The notes below the pieces were generated by a model. The model was not told where the DNA came from and did not search any database. It saw nothing but the letters and a program-made list of their open reading frames with translations. Positions 35,499 to 43,917 of a stretch of DNA of 64,000 nucleotides are shown piece by piece (within the stretch, counting starts at the first letter, position 1; the number at the start of each line of letters is the position of its first letter). The translations under genes and the position numbers were made by a program. This DNA is from Chloroflexi bacterium bin20 (GTDB lineage: Bacteria; Chloroflexota; Anaerolineae; Aggregatilineales; Phototrophicaceae), in assembly GCA_002238485.1 (NCBI GenBank), contig MPMG01000002.1, forward strand, positions 116,689 to 180,688, read 5' to 3'.

Positions 35499-36012
35499 AC
35501 AAACCTAGCTCCTGTGATTCGGCTACCAGTCGATCAAGAAAGGCATCGCGCTGGCGGTGGAGCACTTCGCTGTAAACCATGACGTCCTCGCGTCGTATGC
35601 GTCGGTTGCGACCCACTTTGTGAAAAGGAATCTCTCCCGACTCCAGCAGTTTGACCAGATGGGGGCGCGAAACATTCAATATCTCGGCTGCCTGTCCGGT
35701 CGTCAGCTCTGGCTGGAGGGGCGTTACAACCACATCCAGCCCCTTCGTCATGTGCTTTAGGATTTCCAAAAGCAAGGTCGCTGCCTTCGCCGGCAGCAGC
35801 AATTCTTCTCCACCACTGTCGCTGCCGATACGCAATTGCATATTTGCGTCCGGCTTGATTTGACGGGCAAGAGTCTGCTTGGCTCGTCTCGCTAGTTCTA
35901 TCTCCTCTTGGACCGGTCCGCCGCGATTGGATTTCGCTTGAGTGTGCGCTGCGCTGGTCTCGATCTCTACGCTGGCGAGACCCTTGCCCAGATTAGCTAC
36001 TGTTGCCGTCAT
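35491..36012 (-). CDS. Antitoxin with excisionase-type HTH
   Basis: A 173-residue protein. The C-terminal half holds a MerR/excisionase-type helix-turn-helix (TTGQAAEILNVSRPHLVKLLE, then VGRNRRIRREDVMVY). The N-terminal half is helical with Lys/Arg-rich stretches and may bind the toxin. Being upstream of and overlapping the PIN gene, it is the likely antitoxin and autorepressor. Four 9-bp repeats lie 46 to 81 bases before its start and are the likely operator. Composition is lower in G+C than the flanks. Confidence 0.8.
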   Translation of the reverse strand: MTATVANLGKGLASVEIETSAAHTQAKSNRGGPVQEEIELARRAKQTLARQIKPDANMQLRIGSDSGGEELLLPAKAATLLLEILKHMTKGLDVVVTPLQPELTTGQAAEILNVSRPHLVKLLESGEIPFHKVGRNRRIRREDVMVYSEVLHRQRDAFLDRLVAESQELGLYD

Positions 36013-36057
36013 GTGGTTCTCCCAAGTCTAGTGACGATACAATTCATATTAGCGCAC

Positions 36058-36093
36058 AAACGAAATAAACGAAATAAGTGAAATAAACGAAAC
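36058..36093. repeat. Four 9-bp iterons (AAACGAAAT) upstream of the antitoxin
   Basis: Four consecutive 9-base units (AAACGAAAT, AAACGAAAT, AAGTGAAAT, AAACGAAAC) precede the antitoxin-toxin operon. Direct repeats on about one helical turn suit cooperative binding by an HTH antitoxin. Confidence 0.75.
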
Positions 36094-36102
36094 AGTCGCC
36101 CA

Positions 36103-39100
36103 TCAGACCGTTTGCAGCACGCTATCGCCCAGCACATCCCCCAGCGCGGACACGAACATTTCCACATGTTCGCGTTTGAAGATGATGGGCGGCTTCAGCT
36201 TCAGCACATTGCCCAGCGGACCTTCGGTGCTGACCAAGATGCCCTGCGCTTTCATCCGTTCTGCGATATAGGCGGCTTCCCAATCGGCGGGCTGCAAGGT
36301 GACAGGATCGCGCACCAGTTCTATGCCCAGGAACAAGCCAGCGCCACGCACATCGCCGATGATCGGGTAGGTCTCTTGCAGCGCGCGCAGCTTCCCCAGC
36401 CAATATGCGCCGACCGACCGCGCGTTGGCTTGCAGACTTTCGTCAGCGATGACGCGCAGCACTTCCAGCCCAACAGCGCAGGCGACCGGGTTGCCGCCGA
36501 AGGTGTTGAAGTATTCCATGCCACGATCAAAAGCCGCCGCGATCTCGGGCGTCGTCGCCACTGCGCCCAGGGGATGTCCGTTGCCGATCGGTTTGCCCAT
36601 GGTGACGATATCGGGCAGGACGCCGCTCAGCTCAAAAGCCCAAAAGCGCTCGCCGACGCGCCCGAAACCCGTCTGCACCTCGTCCGCCACACAGACAGCG
36701 CCCGCCGCCCGCACCAGATCATAGGCGCGCTGCAGATAACCCGCCGGCAGGGGCATTTGTCCGCCACAAGCCAGGATTCCCTCTGCGAAGAAAGCAGACA
36801 GCTTGCCACCGCGCGCAGAAATGGCTGCGATTTCTTCGGCGACCGAGTGCGCATAATAGGCGCCGGCTGCTTCGTCATAGCCTCGCGCAGCCCCACGGAA
36901 GCCATCGGGCAGCTGCGCCACCTGCACATGCGCTGGTTTGCCGCGTCCGCCAGCGCCATTGAACTTGTAGGGGCTGATATCAATCAGCGCGCTGGTGTGG
37001 CCATGATAGGCATGGTCGATGACGAGGATGTCGCTCCCGCCGCTGTAGGCTGCTGCCAGCCGCAGCGCCAATTCGTTGGCTTCGCTGCCGCTGTTGACGA
37101 AGAAACAGACCGAAAGCCGCTCGGGCAGCGTCGCGCTCAGCCTCTCGGCATAGTCGATGATGGCATCGTGCAGGTAGCGCGTGTTGGTGTTGAGCCGCGT
37201 CATCTGTCGCATTGCCGCCGCTGTGATACGCGGGTGGCTGTGCCCGACATGCGCCACATTGTTGACGCAGTCCAGATAGGGCTGCCCCTGCTCATCGTAG
37301 AGAGTATGCAAATGACCACGCACGATTTTCAGCGGCTGGCGGTAGGACAAGCTGAGCGCGGGATTCAGCGCCCGCCGCCGCCGTTCCAGCAGCTGTTTCG
37401 GTGAGCCCGCTTTCGCTGGCTGGGTCGAGCAGGGCAGCTTCAGAAGCAAGTTGGGGTCGGGGCATAGCGAAGTCCAGAAGTCGCCTTCATGTGGCGAACA
37501 GACGCCGGGCGCCTTGTCATGCAGATCAAGCAAATCTGTGAGCAATTGGAAGTGCAAGTGCGGCGCCCAGTTGCCGTTGCGCGGATGATCGCCGATATGC
37601 GCCAGCAGGTCGCCAGACCCCACCGGCTGCCCGACCTGCCAACGCTGCAGCGCGTCCGCCGCCAGATGTCCGTAGAGCGTAAAGAAGCGCAGATCGGGCA
37701 ATGGCCGATGCTCGACGATCAACATCGGACCGTAATCTTGCGGCTCCTTGTGCTCATTGACGACATGCACAGTGCCAGCCAGCGGCGCATAAATGGGCGC
37801 CCCAGCTGGCGCGAAGAGATCGATGCCCAGGTGCAGCGTGCGCCGATGGTGGGGGTCGATCATGAACATATCTGTCAAATAGATCGGGCGTATTTCCTTG
37901 TACAAGCCGATGCCGATCTTGCCCCGCAGCGCGATTTGCAGTGGCGCAGCCCAAGCGGCCGGGGCGGACAAGTCGGGCACTTGCGCCAGCAGGTCGCTTT
38001 GCATGCCTAGGTCGAGCAGTTGGCTATTTTCGGCGCTCAGCTCCACCCCCAAGATGGGGGCGAATTGCTGCGATGTCAGCCAGTCGCGCAGGGCGACGGC
38101 TTTGGGCAGAGCGGGCAATCCACAGGCAGCGCGAAAGTGGTAATGGGCGCGGCGCGGGTGGATCTCGCGCAATTGCCGCAGCAAAGTCCAGGCGCCGTCT
38201 TCGCTGATGCTGAGGTGGCGGTTGGCTGGCTCGCGGCGCTGCTGATACCAACTGATGCAGACGCTGAGACACAGGCGAGCCGCTGCCAGCGGGAAAAGCA
38301 GGCGGATTTCGCGCTCCTGCAGGGGGAAGGCGCGGTGATAGGCGGCGACCAGCGGGATGGCTCGTTGCAATGGGCGCGCGCAGTCCATCATCACATAAGC
38401 CAGCGCCACAGCCAGATCGGCGATGACGGGAGAGTGGGTCATATCGCCCAGGTCGATGAAACCGGCAACACGCGGCGCGTTGGGTTCATCGGCGCGGATG
38501 AGGATGTTGGTGTCGTTGGCATCGTTGTAACAGAAGCCTTGCCGCAGCTGTGACAGAACGGGCAGGGCTTCGTCTGTGTAGAGTCGCAGAAAATGATCGA
38601 GCAGCGCTTTTTTGTCGGCGGGCAAGTCTGTCCCAAAGTGTGCGACCCGCGGCAGGTTGGCGATGTTCCAGCGATAATCGCGGCGCGTTTCGGCGTGGTC
38701 GAATGTCGTCATGGCGGCGCTGACTTCGCCCAGGCGCGCCCCGATATTTGCCAGCAGGTCCTGTGAATGCGGGCGGAAGTTGCGCAGGGGCCAGCCGTCG
38801 ATATAGCGCAGCAGACGAGCGCGGTACAGGTCGCCGCCGGGCGCGGTGATGTCGATGCTGTGCTGACCATCGGCTGCGGGGACGATCTGCGGGAAGAGCC
38901 GCAGCGGACGCAGATGCTGCAGAGTCTGGTTCTGCAAGTCCAACTCGCTTGGGCTGACGCTGTGATGGGCGATTTTCAGCACGAAAGCTTGTTGGTCGGC
39001 GCCTTGCAGGTGGAAGTTGCGGTCGAGCTCGGCGGGCAGTTCGCGGCAGCTGATTGCGCGGATGTGATAGTGCGCGCGCAGGATCTCGCGGGCATCGGCG

Positions 39101-39141
39101 CAGGAGAAAGGCGGGCGCGTGTTGTCTTGCATCACAAGCAT
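36103..39141 (-). CDS. Kinase (APH) - M23 peptidase - class III aminotransferase fusion
   Basis: A 1012-residue three-domain protein. Residues ~1-330 are an aminoglycoside-phosphotransferase/choline-kinase fold (FVLKIAH lysine, [11 protein letters not shown] and FIDLGDM active-site loops). Residues ~430-560 are an M23-type domain ([17 protein letters not shown] and HLHFQ zinc motifs). Residues ~600-1012 are a class III PLP enzyme ([25 protein letters not shown], and Schiff-base Lys in [10 protein letters not shown]). Human hydroxylysine kinase and the phospho-lyases ETNPPL/PHYKPL are single-domain relatives of the two ends, so phosphorylation followed by beta-elimination of an amino alcohol or hydroxylysine is a reasonable inference. 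The role of M23 is unclear. GAGGGG precedes the ATG. Confidence 0.85.
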   Translation of the reverse strand: MLVMQDNTRPPFSCADAREILRAHYHIRAISCRELPAELDRNFHLQGADQQAFVLKIAHHSVSPSELDLQNQTLQHLRPLRLFPQIVPAADGQHSIDITAPGGDLYRARLLRYIDGWPLRNFRPHSQDLLANIGARLGEVSAAMTTFDHAETRRDYRWNIANLPRVAHFGTDLPADKKALLDHFLRLYTDEALPVLSQLRQGFCYNDANDTNILIRADEPNAPRVAGFIDLGDMTHSPVIADLAVALAYVMMDCARPLQRAIPLVAAYHRAFPLQEREIRLLFPLAAARLCLSVCISWYQQRREPANRHLSISEDGAWTLLRQLREIHPRRAHYHFRAACGLPALPKAVALRDWLTSQQFAPILGVELSAENSQLLDLGMQSDLLAQVPDLSAPAAWAAPLQIALRGKIGIGLYKEIRPIYLTDMFMIDPHHRRTLHLGIDLFAPAGAPIYAPLAGTVHVVNEHKEPQDYGPMLIVEHRPLPDLRFFTLYGHLAADALQRWQVGQPVGSGDLLAHIGDHPRNGNWAPHLHFQLLTDLLDLHDKAPGVCSPHEGDFWTSLCPDPNLLLKLPCSTQPAKAGSPKQLLERRRRALNPALSLSYRQPLKIVRGHLHTLYDEQGQPYLDCVNNVAHVGHSHPRITAAAMRQMTRLNTNTRYLHDAIIDYAERLSATLPERLSVCFFVNSGSEANELALRLAAAYSGGSDILVIDHAYHGHTSALIDISPYKFNGAGGRGKPAHVQVAQLPDGFRGAARGYDEAAGAYYAHSVAEEIAAISARGGKLSAFFAEGILACGGQMPLPAGYLQRAYDLVRAAGAVCVADEVQTGFGRVGERFWAFELSGVLPDIVTMGKPIGNGHPLGAVATTPEIAAAFDRGMEYFNTFGGNPVACAVGLEVLRVIADESLQANARSVGAYWLGKLRALQETYPIIGDVRGAGLFLGIELVRDPVTLQPADWEAAYIAERMKAQGILVSTEGPLGNVLKLKPPIIFKREHVEMFVSALGDVLGDSVLQTV

Positions 39142-39150
39142 GTTGGCAAC

Positions 39151-39180
39151 CCCCCTCAGTCCCCCCGATGGGTCAGGGGG
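39151..39180. repeat. Intergenic hairpin CCCCCT..AGGGGG
   Basis: CCCCCT pairs with AGGGGG across 18 bases. On the minus strand the GAGGGGGG arm doubles as the ribosome site of the fusion gene, so folding could reduce its translation. It is another member of the CCCCTC repeat family. Confidence 0.45.
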
Positions 39181-39225
39181 AAGCGAAGCATGCGCGGAAT
39201 CTGTCGACGGGCCAGGGAGAGGCGG

Positions 39226-40224
39226 TCAAACCGCCACAACCACCTGCCCATCTTTTGCAGCCGACTCGACGATGGCATCCCACAATTTCGCCATGCGCAA
39301 GCCAACTTCGGGCGGGCAGGGATTTTCGATTTCGCCAGCGCGCACCTGCGTGAATTGCTCCCATGCGCCGCGCATCTTGGGCAGGTCGACCTCGTTGTAG
39401 TCGCTTTCACCTTGGCGGCGGATCAACAGACGTTCGCCATAGATACCGGTGCGGATGGCGCCACCGCTGAGATTGAGGTAAATCTCTGAATGCAAGCCGG
39501 GAATGCAGTCGCCACAGCCATTGATGGTGACCAGCGCGCCCGATTTCAACCGTCCCATGATCACGCCATTGATATCGACCGGCGTGCCGCGATTGTCCGT
39601 CCAGGCTGCCACGTTGGCAAAATCTTCGCCCACCAATGTGCAGATGGTATTGAGCATGTGCGCGCCAGAATCGAAGAGGAAGCCGCCACCGGCGATCTCG
39701 GGGATCTGTCGCCAACTGCCACTGGTCAAGCTCTTCCAGCCCTGCCAGATCATGCCCGTCACGGTCATCAGCTCGCCCAGTTCGCCCGAGGCGATGAGCG
39801 CGGCAGCATGACGAATCTGTGGCGAAAGCCCGCCCTGGAAGGCGACTACGAGATGGCGTCCGCTGCGGTCGCGCGCGTCCATCAGGCTGAGGGCTTCTGT
39901 CCCGTTCATCACCATCGGTTTTTCCAACAGCACATCCAGGTCGGCCTCGAGGCAGGCTTTGGCTTGGTCATGATGCAAGTTGTGCGGCGTGATGATGAAT
40001 GCGGCATCCAGCTCATGCCGGTGCTGGTCCAGCAGCTTCGCCAGGTCGGGCTGGTTGGGTGGCGGCTGCGCGCCCAGTTCGCTCATGGCATCGGCATACA
40101 ACTCATAATTCTGCGCGGAAGGCTCGCAAATGACGCGGACATCGGCGCCAGTTTCCAGCATCAGCGGCAGGTGAAACTTGCGGGCCATGCCACCCGCTCC
40201 AATCAAGGCAATGCGTGTATTCAT
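39226..40224 (-). CDS. Gfo/Idh/MocA family oxidoreductase
   Basis: A 332-residue NAD(P)-dependent dehydrogenase. The Rossmann start is ALIGAGGMARKFHLPLM and the EKP motif with the catalytic Lys is in DVLLEKPMVMNG; the C-terminal sheet domain shows GGGFLFDSGAHMLNTI (His of the GxxxDxxxH-type motif). It oxidises a sugar, inositol or related polyol. ATG at 40224 begins with MNTRIALIG and is preferred to a longer reading. It lies 84 bases upstream of the fusion gene on the same strand, with a hairpin repeat in between. Confidence 0.88.
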   Translation of the reverse strand: MNTRIALIGAGGMARKFHLPLMLETGADVRVICEPSAQNYELYADAMSELGAQPPPNQPDLAKLLDQHRHELDAAFIITPHNLHHDQAKACLEADLDVLLEKPMVMNGTEALSLMDARDRSGRHLVVAFQGGLSPQIRHAAALIASGELGELMTVTGMIWQGWKSLTSGSWRQIPEIAGGGFLFDSGAHMLNTICTLVGEDFANVAAWTDNRGTPVDINGVIMGRLKSGALVTINGCGDCIPGLHSEIYLNLSGGAIRTGIYGERLLIRRQGESDYNEVDLPKMRGAWEQFTQVRAGEIENPCPPEVGLRMAKLWDAIVESAAKDGQVVVAV

Positions 40225-40333
40225 GATATGTTCTCGTGGCGATGTCTCCAAAATTGACAATGCGCGGCATTGTAGCGCGTAGCTTTGCGCCAGGCGAATC
40301 CGACGATCATTGCCAGATGACCAGAGACTGAGC

Positions 40334-40359
40334 TATACTGTATCTACATTGACGATACA
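40334..40359 (+). promoter_or_regulatory. -10 element and palindromic operator TGTATC-N9-GATACA
   Basis: TATACT (40334-40339) overlaps by one base a perfect inverted repeat TGTATC/GATACA (40339-40359), directly before an AGGAGGT ribosome site and the first MazE gene. AbrB-fold antitoxins repress their own promoter by binding such palindromes. Confidence 0.65.
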
Positions 40360-40370
40360 GGAGGTGTTGG

Positions 40371-40616
40371 ATGACGATGGCGCGTGTCTCAAAATGGGGC
40401 AACAGTCGCGCATTGCGCATCCCGAAAGATTTGGCGCTGGCAATCGGTTTGGATTTCGACACGAAGGTTGAGCTAAAAGCAGTCGAGGGACGGTTGCATG
40501 TAATCCCAATTGACGAGCCTCATTTTACCCTTGAAGAGTTGGTGGCAGGCATAACGCCCGAAAATCGTCACGAAGAAATTGACTGGGGTCCACCGGTCGG
40601 TAAAGAGGTCTGGTAG
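40371..40616 (+). CDS. MazE-like AbrB-fold antitoxin, first copy (no cognate toxin adjacent)
   Basis: An 81-residue swapped-hairpin AbrB protein: VSKWGNSRALRIPKDLALAIGL is the DNA-binding part and the acidic tail FTLEELVAGITPENRHEEIDW should bind a toxin. It ends GPPVGKEVW, nearly identical to the end of the second copy. AGGAGGT precedes it. Normally a toxin gene follows at once; here the next 89 bases are non-coding and then a second antitoxin begins. Confidence 0.85.
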   Translation: MTMARVSKWGNSRALRIPKDLALAIGLDFDTKVELKAVEGRLHVIPIDEPHFTLEELVAGITPENRHEEIDWGPPVGKEVW

Positions 40617-40673
40617 ATTCCGGTCCGGGCGCGAACGCAGAGCTTTGTGGAGTTCGTATCGTAAGTGACAAGC

Positions 40674-40690
40674 TGTATCTACAATGTCGA
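40674..40690 (+). promoter_or_regulatory. Degenerate copy of the MazE operator
   Basis: TGTATCTACAATGTCGA repeats the left arm and spacer of the operator at 40339 with two changes, but the right arm is lost. It lies about 16 bases before the second MazE start, as expected for a duplicated promoter-gene unit. Confidence 0.55.
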
Positions 40691-40705
40691 AACGGAGCGC
40701 TGATA

Positions 40706-40948
40706 ATGGTGACGAAGATACAAAAATGGGGAAACAGTTTGGCGGTGCGAATCCCAAAAGCGCTTGTGGAAGAAGCCGGGCTCGAACGGGGCAAGCCGGT
40801 TGACATCCATTATGAGGACGGCGAAATCCGAATCAGAAAGCGGCGTAGAAAACGCTACAATCTTGACGAGATGCTGGCGACCGTTCCGGACGATTTTGAA
40901 CCGGAAGAGTGGGACATCGGACCACCTGTCGGCAATGAGGTCTGGTAG
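40706..40948 (+). CDS. mazE: MazE-like AbrB-fold antitoxin, second copy
   Basis: An 80-residue AbrB-fold antitoxin. IQKWGNSLAVRIPKALVEEAGL is the DNA-binding module; the C-terminus YNLDEMLATVPDDFEPEEWD is the toxin-binding tail, followed by GPPVGNEVW. Its stop TAG overlaps the GTG start of the toxin by one base, giving tight coupling. It differs from the first copy mainly in the basic RKRRRKR stretch and the tail, so the two may have different partners. Confidence 0.88.
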   Translation: MVTKIQKWGNSLAVRIPKALVEEAGLERGKPVDIHYEDGEIRIRKRRRKRYNLDEMLATVPDDFEPEEWDIGPPVGNEVW

Positions 40949-41295
40949 TGGCATATTTACCACAGCGTGGCGATGCCATGTGGATTGACCTCGATCCCCG
41001 TATCGGCCGTGAGCAATCCGGTCATCGGCCGGCGCTTGTTCTGACGTCAGCAAAGTTCAATCGAACAATGAAGATGGCAATCTGCTGTCCTATTACGAGT
41101 CGGCAACAACGTACCGAGTTTGAAGTCCCCCTTCCCGATGACCTTGGGGTAACGGGCATCGTCCTCGCCTATCAAGTTAGATCGGTGGATTGGCGCGCAA
41201 GAGACACTAGATTCTTGGCAAGAGTACCCGACGACGTTGTCGAGAGTGTTTTGTTCATGTTGGATTCAATTCTGGAGATTCCCACACTGGATTAG
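40948..41295 (+). CDS. mazF: MazF-like endoribonuclease toxin
   Basis: A 115-residue PemK/MazF-fold toxin. Landmarks: QRGDAMWIDLDPRIGREQSGHRPALVL (catalytic Arg and GHRP loop), FNRTMKMAICCPITS with the Thr/Ser after strand 4, and VRSVDWRARDTRFL. It cleaves mRNA at short sequence motifs. The GTG start overlaps the antitoxin stop. The following 175 bases before the oxygenase gene hold no gene I can support. Confidence 0.9.
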   Translation: MAYLPQRGDAMWIDLDPRIGREQSGHRPALVLTSAKFNRTMKMAICCPITSRQQRTEFEVPLPDDLGVTGIVLAYQVRSVDWRARDTRFLARVPDDVVESVLFMLDSILEIPTLD

Positions 41296-41470
41296 AGTGG
41301 AGAGCAGTCCAAAGCCCCTGCTGAACTTCTTCAATGTTTCGGACAAAAGCGATCATTTTTTTTGCATAGGCTCGCGCTTTAATGTATTCTCCCCCGCAAT
41401 GAACGGACACGGATAATCTGGCTCGCAGCCGCAGCCAGTTTCTCAACTGTAAGCCTAAACGGAGCATCTC

Positions 41471-42463
41471 ATGTTCGACTGGACACACGACGAACTGCCG
41501 CAGCCAAGCGCCGACCTCGCCACCCTCAAGTCCGATATAGACGAATTCGGCTATTGCCTAGTCAAAGACGCGCTGCAGCCCGACCAGTTGGCGCGCGCCC
41601 GCATTCGTCTGCTGGAACAAGCCGAAGCCGAGCTGCAAGCTGGGCAGGCATTTGAAGATGGCGGCGCAAAACAGCAATGGGGCGAATTCACCGACGAGCA
41701 AGGCAAAATCCGCCGAGAAGCGTTTTCAGCGCAAGCTGGCGGCGTCAACCAGCGCGTCTGGGTCTTGATCAACAAGGGCGCTGTCTTCCGCGAGATGCTG
41801 TCGCAGCCGCTGATGCGCGCGGTGGTCGGGCATGTGCTGGGCGCGGATTACCTGCTTTCCAGCTTTGGCGCGAATATCGCCAAGCCCGGCGGCATCGCCA
41901 TGAACCTGCACACCGACCAGTGGTGGATGCCCGAGCCAATCCACAGACGCCCCAACCCCGTGCCCGCTGGTTCATTGACGCGCGAGCTTTCCAACCGCGT
42001 CGATGATGTGCCGGCCATGATCGCGCCGCCCGTGGTCGTCAATGTGATGTGGATGCTAAACGACTTCACCGAAGCCAACGGCGCAACCCGCCTCGTGCCA
42101 CGCAGCCACCTCGCAGGCAAGCGACCCGACAAAGACCGCGACAAAGATGTCGTCAGCATCCCCGCCGAAGGCACAGCCGGCAGCGCCATGCTCTTCGACG
42201 GGCGCATCTGGCATGGCACCGGCGCCAATGTCAGCGACGACCAGCGCCTGGGCTTGCTCACCACTTTTGTCGCGCCGCAATTCCGCACCCAGGTCAATTT
42301 CACGCTGGCGACCGCGCCCGAAGTCGTGGCAGAGGCAGATGACGACCTGCTGGCGCTGCTGGGCTTCAAAATCTGGAATGCCTATGGGCGCATGGAGAGC
42401 CCGGTGGCGGGAACTGTGCGGCAAGGAGAACGGACGCTGGGCGAGATGAAGCCGCTACCCTGA
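41471..42463 (+). CDS. Phytanoyl-CoA dioxygenase (PhyH) family protein
   Basis: A 330-residue Fe(II)/2-oxoglutarate oxygenase. The HxD of the iron triad is in MNLHTDQWW and the distal His in GRIWHGTGAN; the Arg that binds 2-oxoglutarate is likely the one in DDQRLG. PhyH members hydroxylate lipids, amino acids, ectoine or phosphonates; the substrate here is unknown. CGGAGC precedes the ATG. The gene after it is 172 bases away, so it may be a single transcript. Confidence 0.88.
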   Translation: MFDWTHDELPQPSADLATLKSDIDEFGYCLVKDALQPDQLARARIRLLEQAEAELQAGQAFEDGGAKQQWGEFTDEQGKIRREAFSAQAGGVNQRVWVLINKGAVFREMLSQPLMRAVVGHVLGADYLLSSFGANIAKPGGIAMNLHTDQWWMPEPIHRRPNPVPAGSLTRELSNRVDDVPAMIAPPVVVNVMWMLNDFTEANGATRLVPRSHLAGKRPDKDRDKDVVSIPAEGTAGSAMLFDGRIWHGTGANVSDDQRLGLLTTFVAPQFRTQVNFTLATAPEVVAEADDDLLALLGFKIWNAYGRMESPVAGTVRQGERTLGEMKPLP

Positions 42464-42478
42464 CGACCGCCATCCAAG

Positions 42479-42571
42479 CGATTTCGCCGCAGTGGTTCCG
42501 CTTTGCTGCTGGGCTACATCATCGTGGCGGTCAGCTTGGCCGATCGCGGCTTGCGCCGGTTGGCGCAAACG
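42479..42571 (+). pseudogene. Possible remnant of an ABC permease C-terminus
   Basis: In the 172-base gap between the oxygenase and the binding-protein gene, one frame reads LLLGYIIVAVSLADRGLRRL then AQT and a stop. That looks like the last membrane segment and tail of an ABC permease, with no start or body. The frame happens to be the same as that of the preceding gene. It may be chance. Confidence 0.25.
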
Positions 42572-42635
42572 TGATTAAGTGGGCTATATTGAATACAATT
42601 GAATACAGTCGAAAGCACTCGCATCGGAGCTTCTC

Positions 42636-43892
42636 ATGTTCAGAAAATGTATTCTGACGGCCACGCTGGCTTTGGCTTTGCTGCTGGCCCTCGAAGTCGG
42701 AGGGGTAGCCGCGCAGGCGCAGACCGAAGGCAAACCGCGCATCGGCATTTTGGCTTACCAAACCGGGGCAACCTATACGATAGTGAAGGGCGTGCTAGAC
42801 ACGCTGTTCGCCTATGGCTACGTCAATCCCGAAGCCTACTCGGGCGAAGGCGGATACAGCACGGAGAATCCGGTGGGGGACGATTCCCCGATTGAGCTGC
42901 AAATGGTCTTCCCCCCATTCGGAATCGAACTGGCGCGAGAAGCCGTAGCCAGTGCATTGGACCAGGAACCTGACATGCTGGTAACATTCTCCACGCCTTT
43001 GACGGTGGCCGCGCTCAACGCCACCTTTGATATGGAAAACCCACCAGCGATATTCTTCGCCGATGTCTACAATCCCTACAATGCCGGCATCGCCGACGCG
43101 CCCTGCATCAAACCGGCGCACGTCATCGGCTTGGAAACCAACATAAATTACGCGGAGATCCTGCCCGTGCTGCAATTGCAAATACCCGATCTGCAGACGA
43201 TCGGCACACTGCACAATTCGGGCGATGCCAGCGGGATCTATGGCGCGAGTCAAATCGCCGAATTGGGCGAGGCGCTCGGCTTGACCGTCGTGCAGTCCGC
43301 TGTCGCATCGGCGGCTGATCTGGCATTGGCCGCTGAGGGGCTGGTCGGCAAGGGCGTTGAAGCCTTCCTGCTACCCATGGATTATACGACGCTGGCTGGC
43401 ATGCCGCTCATCTCGACCATCTCCAACGACAATGGCATCCCCGTCTTGTACGCCAATGTCGACAGTCTTTTCACTGGCGCAACGATTGGCGCCGGTTTCT
43501 ACCAGTACTATGACAACGGAAACCGCCTCGGATTGCTGCTGACCGCCTATCTAAACGGCGAGTTGGACATCGCCGCCAGCGCTATCGCCGCCCAGGAAGG
43601 GGATATGATCGTCGGCATCAACCAGGCCATGGCGGCCATGCAGAACTACGAATTCTCCCAGCCGCTGCAAGATCGTGTGGATTTCGCCATCGTGCCAATG
43701 GAAGCAGGCGCCGCCTTTCCCGTGCGCATCGAGATTTATTCAGAAGTAGCCGAGACAGAATTCCACTACGCCAGCACATTCAAGCCGCTGGAAGCGCGTG
43801 AAGAAAGCGACCGCGCCTTCCTGGCCGGGCTGGAATGCACAGCCGAGCGCATCGCCGAGCAGCAAGCCGAACTGGACGCGATGGGCGGATAA
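42636..43892 (+). CDS. ABC-type substrate-binding protein, PF04392-like
   Basis: A 418-residue secreted protein: signal peptide MFRKCILTATLALALLLALEVGGVAAQA, then GKPRIGILAYQTGATYTIVKG and, in the second lobe, VHTIGTLHNSGDASGIYGASQ-like and PVLYANVDSLFTGATIG segments. This layout is that of the ABC_sub_bind family, often for aromatic amino acids or similar ligands. No permease or ATPase is next to it. The amidohydrolase-Rieske-dehydrogenase operon starts 25 bases after its stop and may use its ligand. A TACAAT (42595-42600) upstream is a likely -10. Confidence 0.82.
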   Translation: MFRKCILTATLALALLLALEVGGVAAQAQTEGKPRIGILAYQTGATYTIVKGVLDTLFAYGYVNPEAYSGEGGYSTENPVGDDSPIELQMVFPPFGIELAREAVASALDQEPDMLVTFSTPLTVAALNATFDMENPPAIFFADVYNPYNAGIADAPCIKPAHVIGLETNINYAEILPVLQLQIPDLQTIGTLHNSGDASGIYGASQIAELGEALGLTVVQSAVASAADLALAAEGLVGKGVEAFLLPMDYTTLAGMPLISTISNDNGIPVLYANVDSLFTGATIGAGFYQYYDNGNRLGLLLTAYLNGELDIAASAIAAQEGDMIVGINQAMAAMQNYEFSQPLQDRVDFAIVPMEAGAAFPVRIEIYSEVAETEFHYASTFKPLEAREESDRAFLAGLECTAERIAEQQAELDAMGG

Positions 43893-43917
43893 ACCAAAAG
43901 ACAGAGAGCTGGAGCGC

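Noticed and set aside
36058..36093. Plasmid-type replication origin (iterons)
   Set aside because: There is no replication initiator gene nearby and only 36 bases of repeats; position before an antitoxin gene favours an operator.
41255..41488. A 77-residue minus-strand open frame between MazF and the oxygenase
   Set aside because: No ribosome site, overlaps both neighbours and shows no motif; treated as non-coding.
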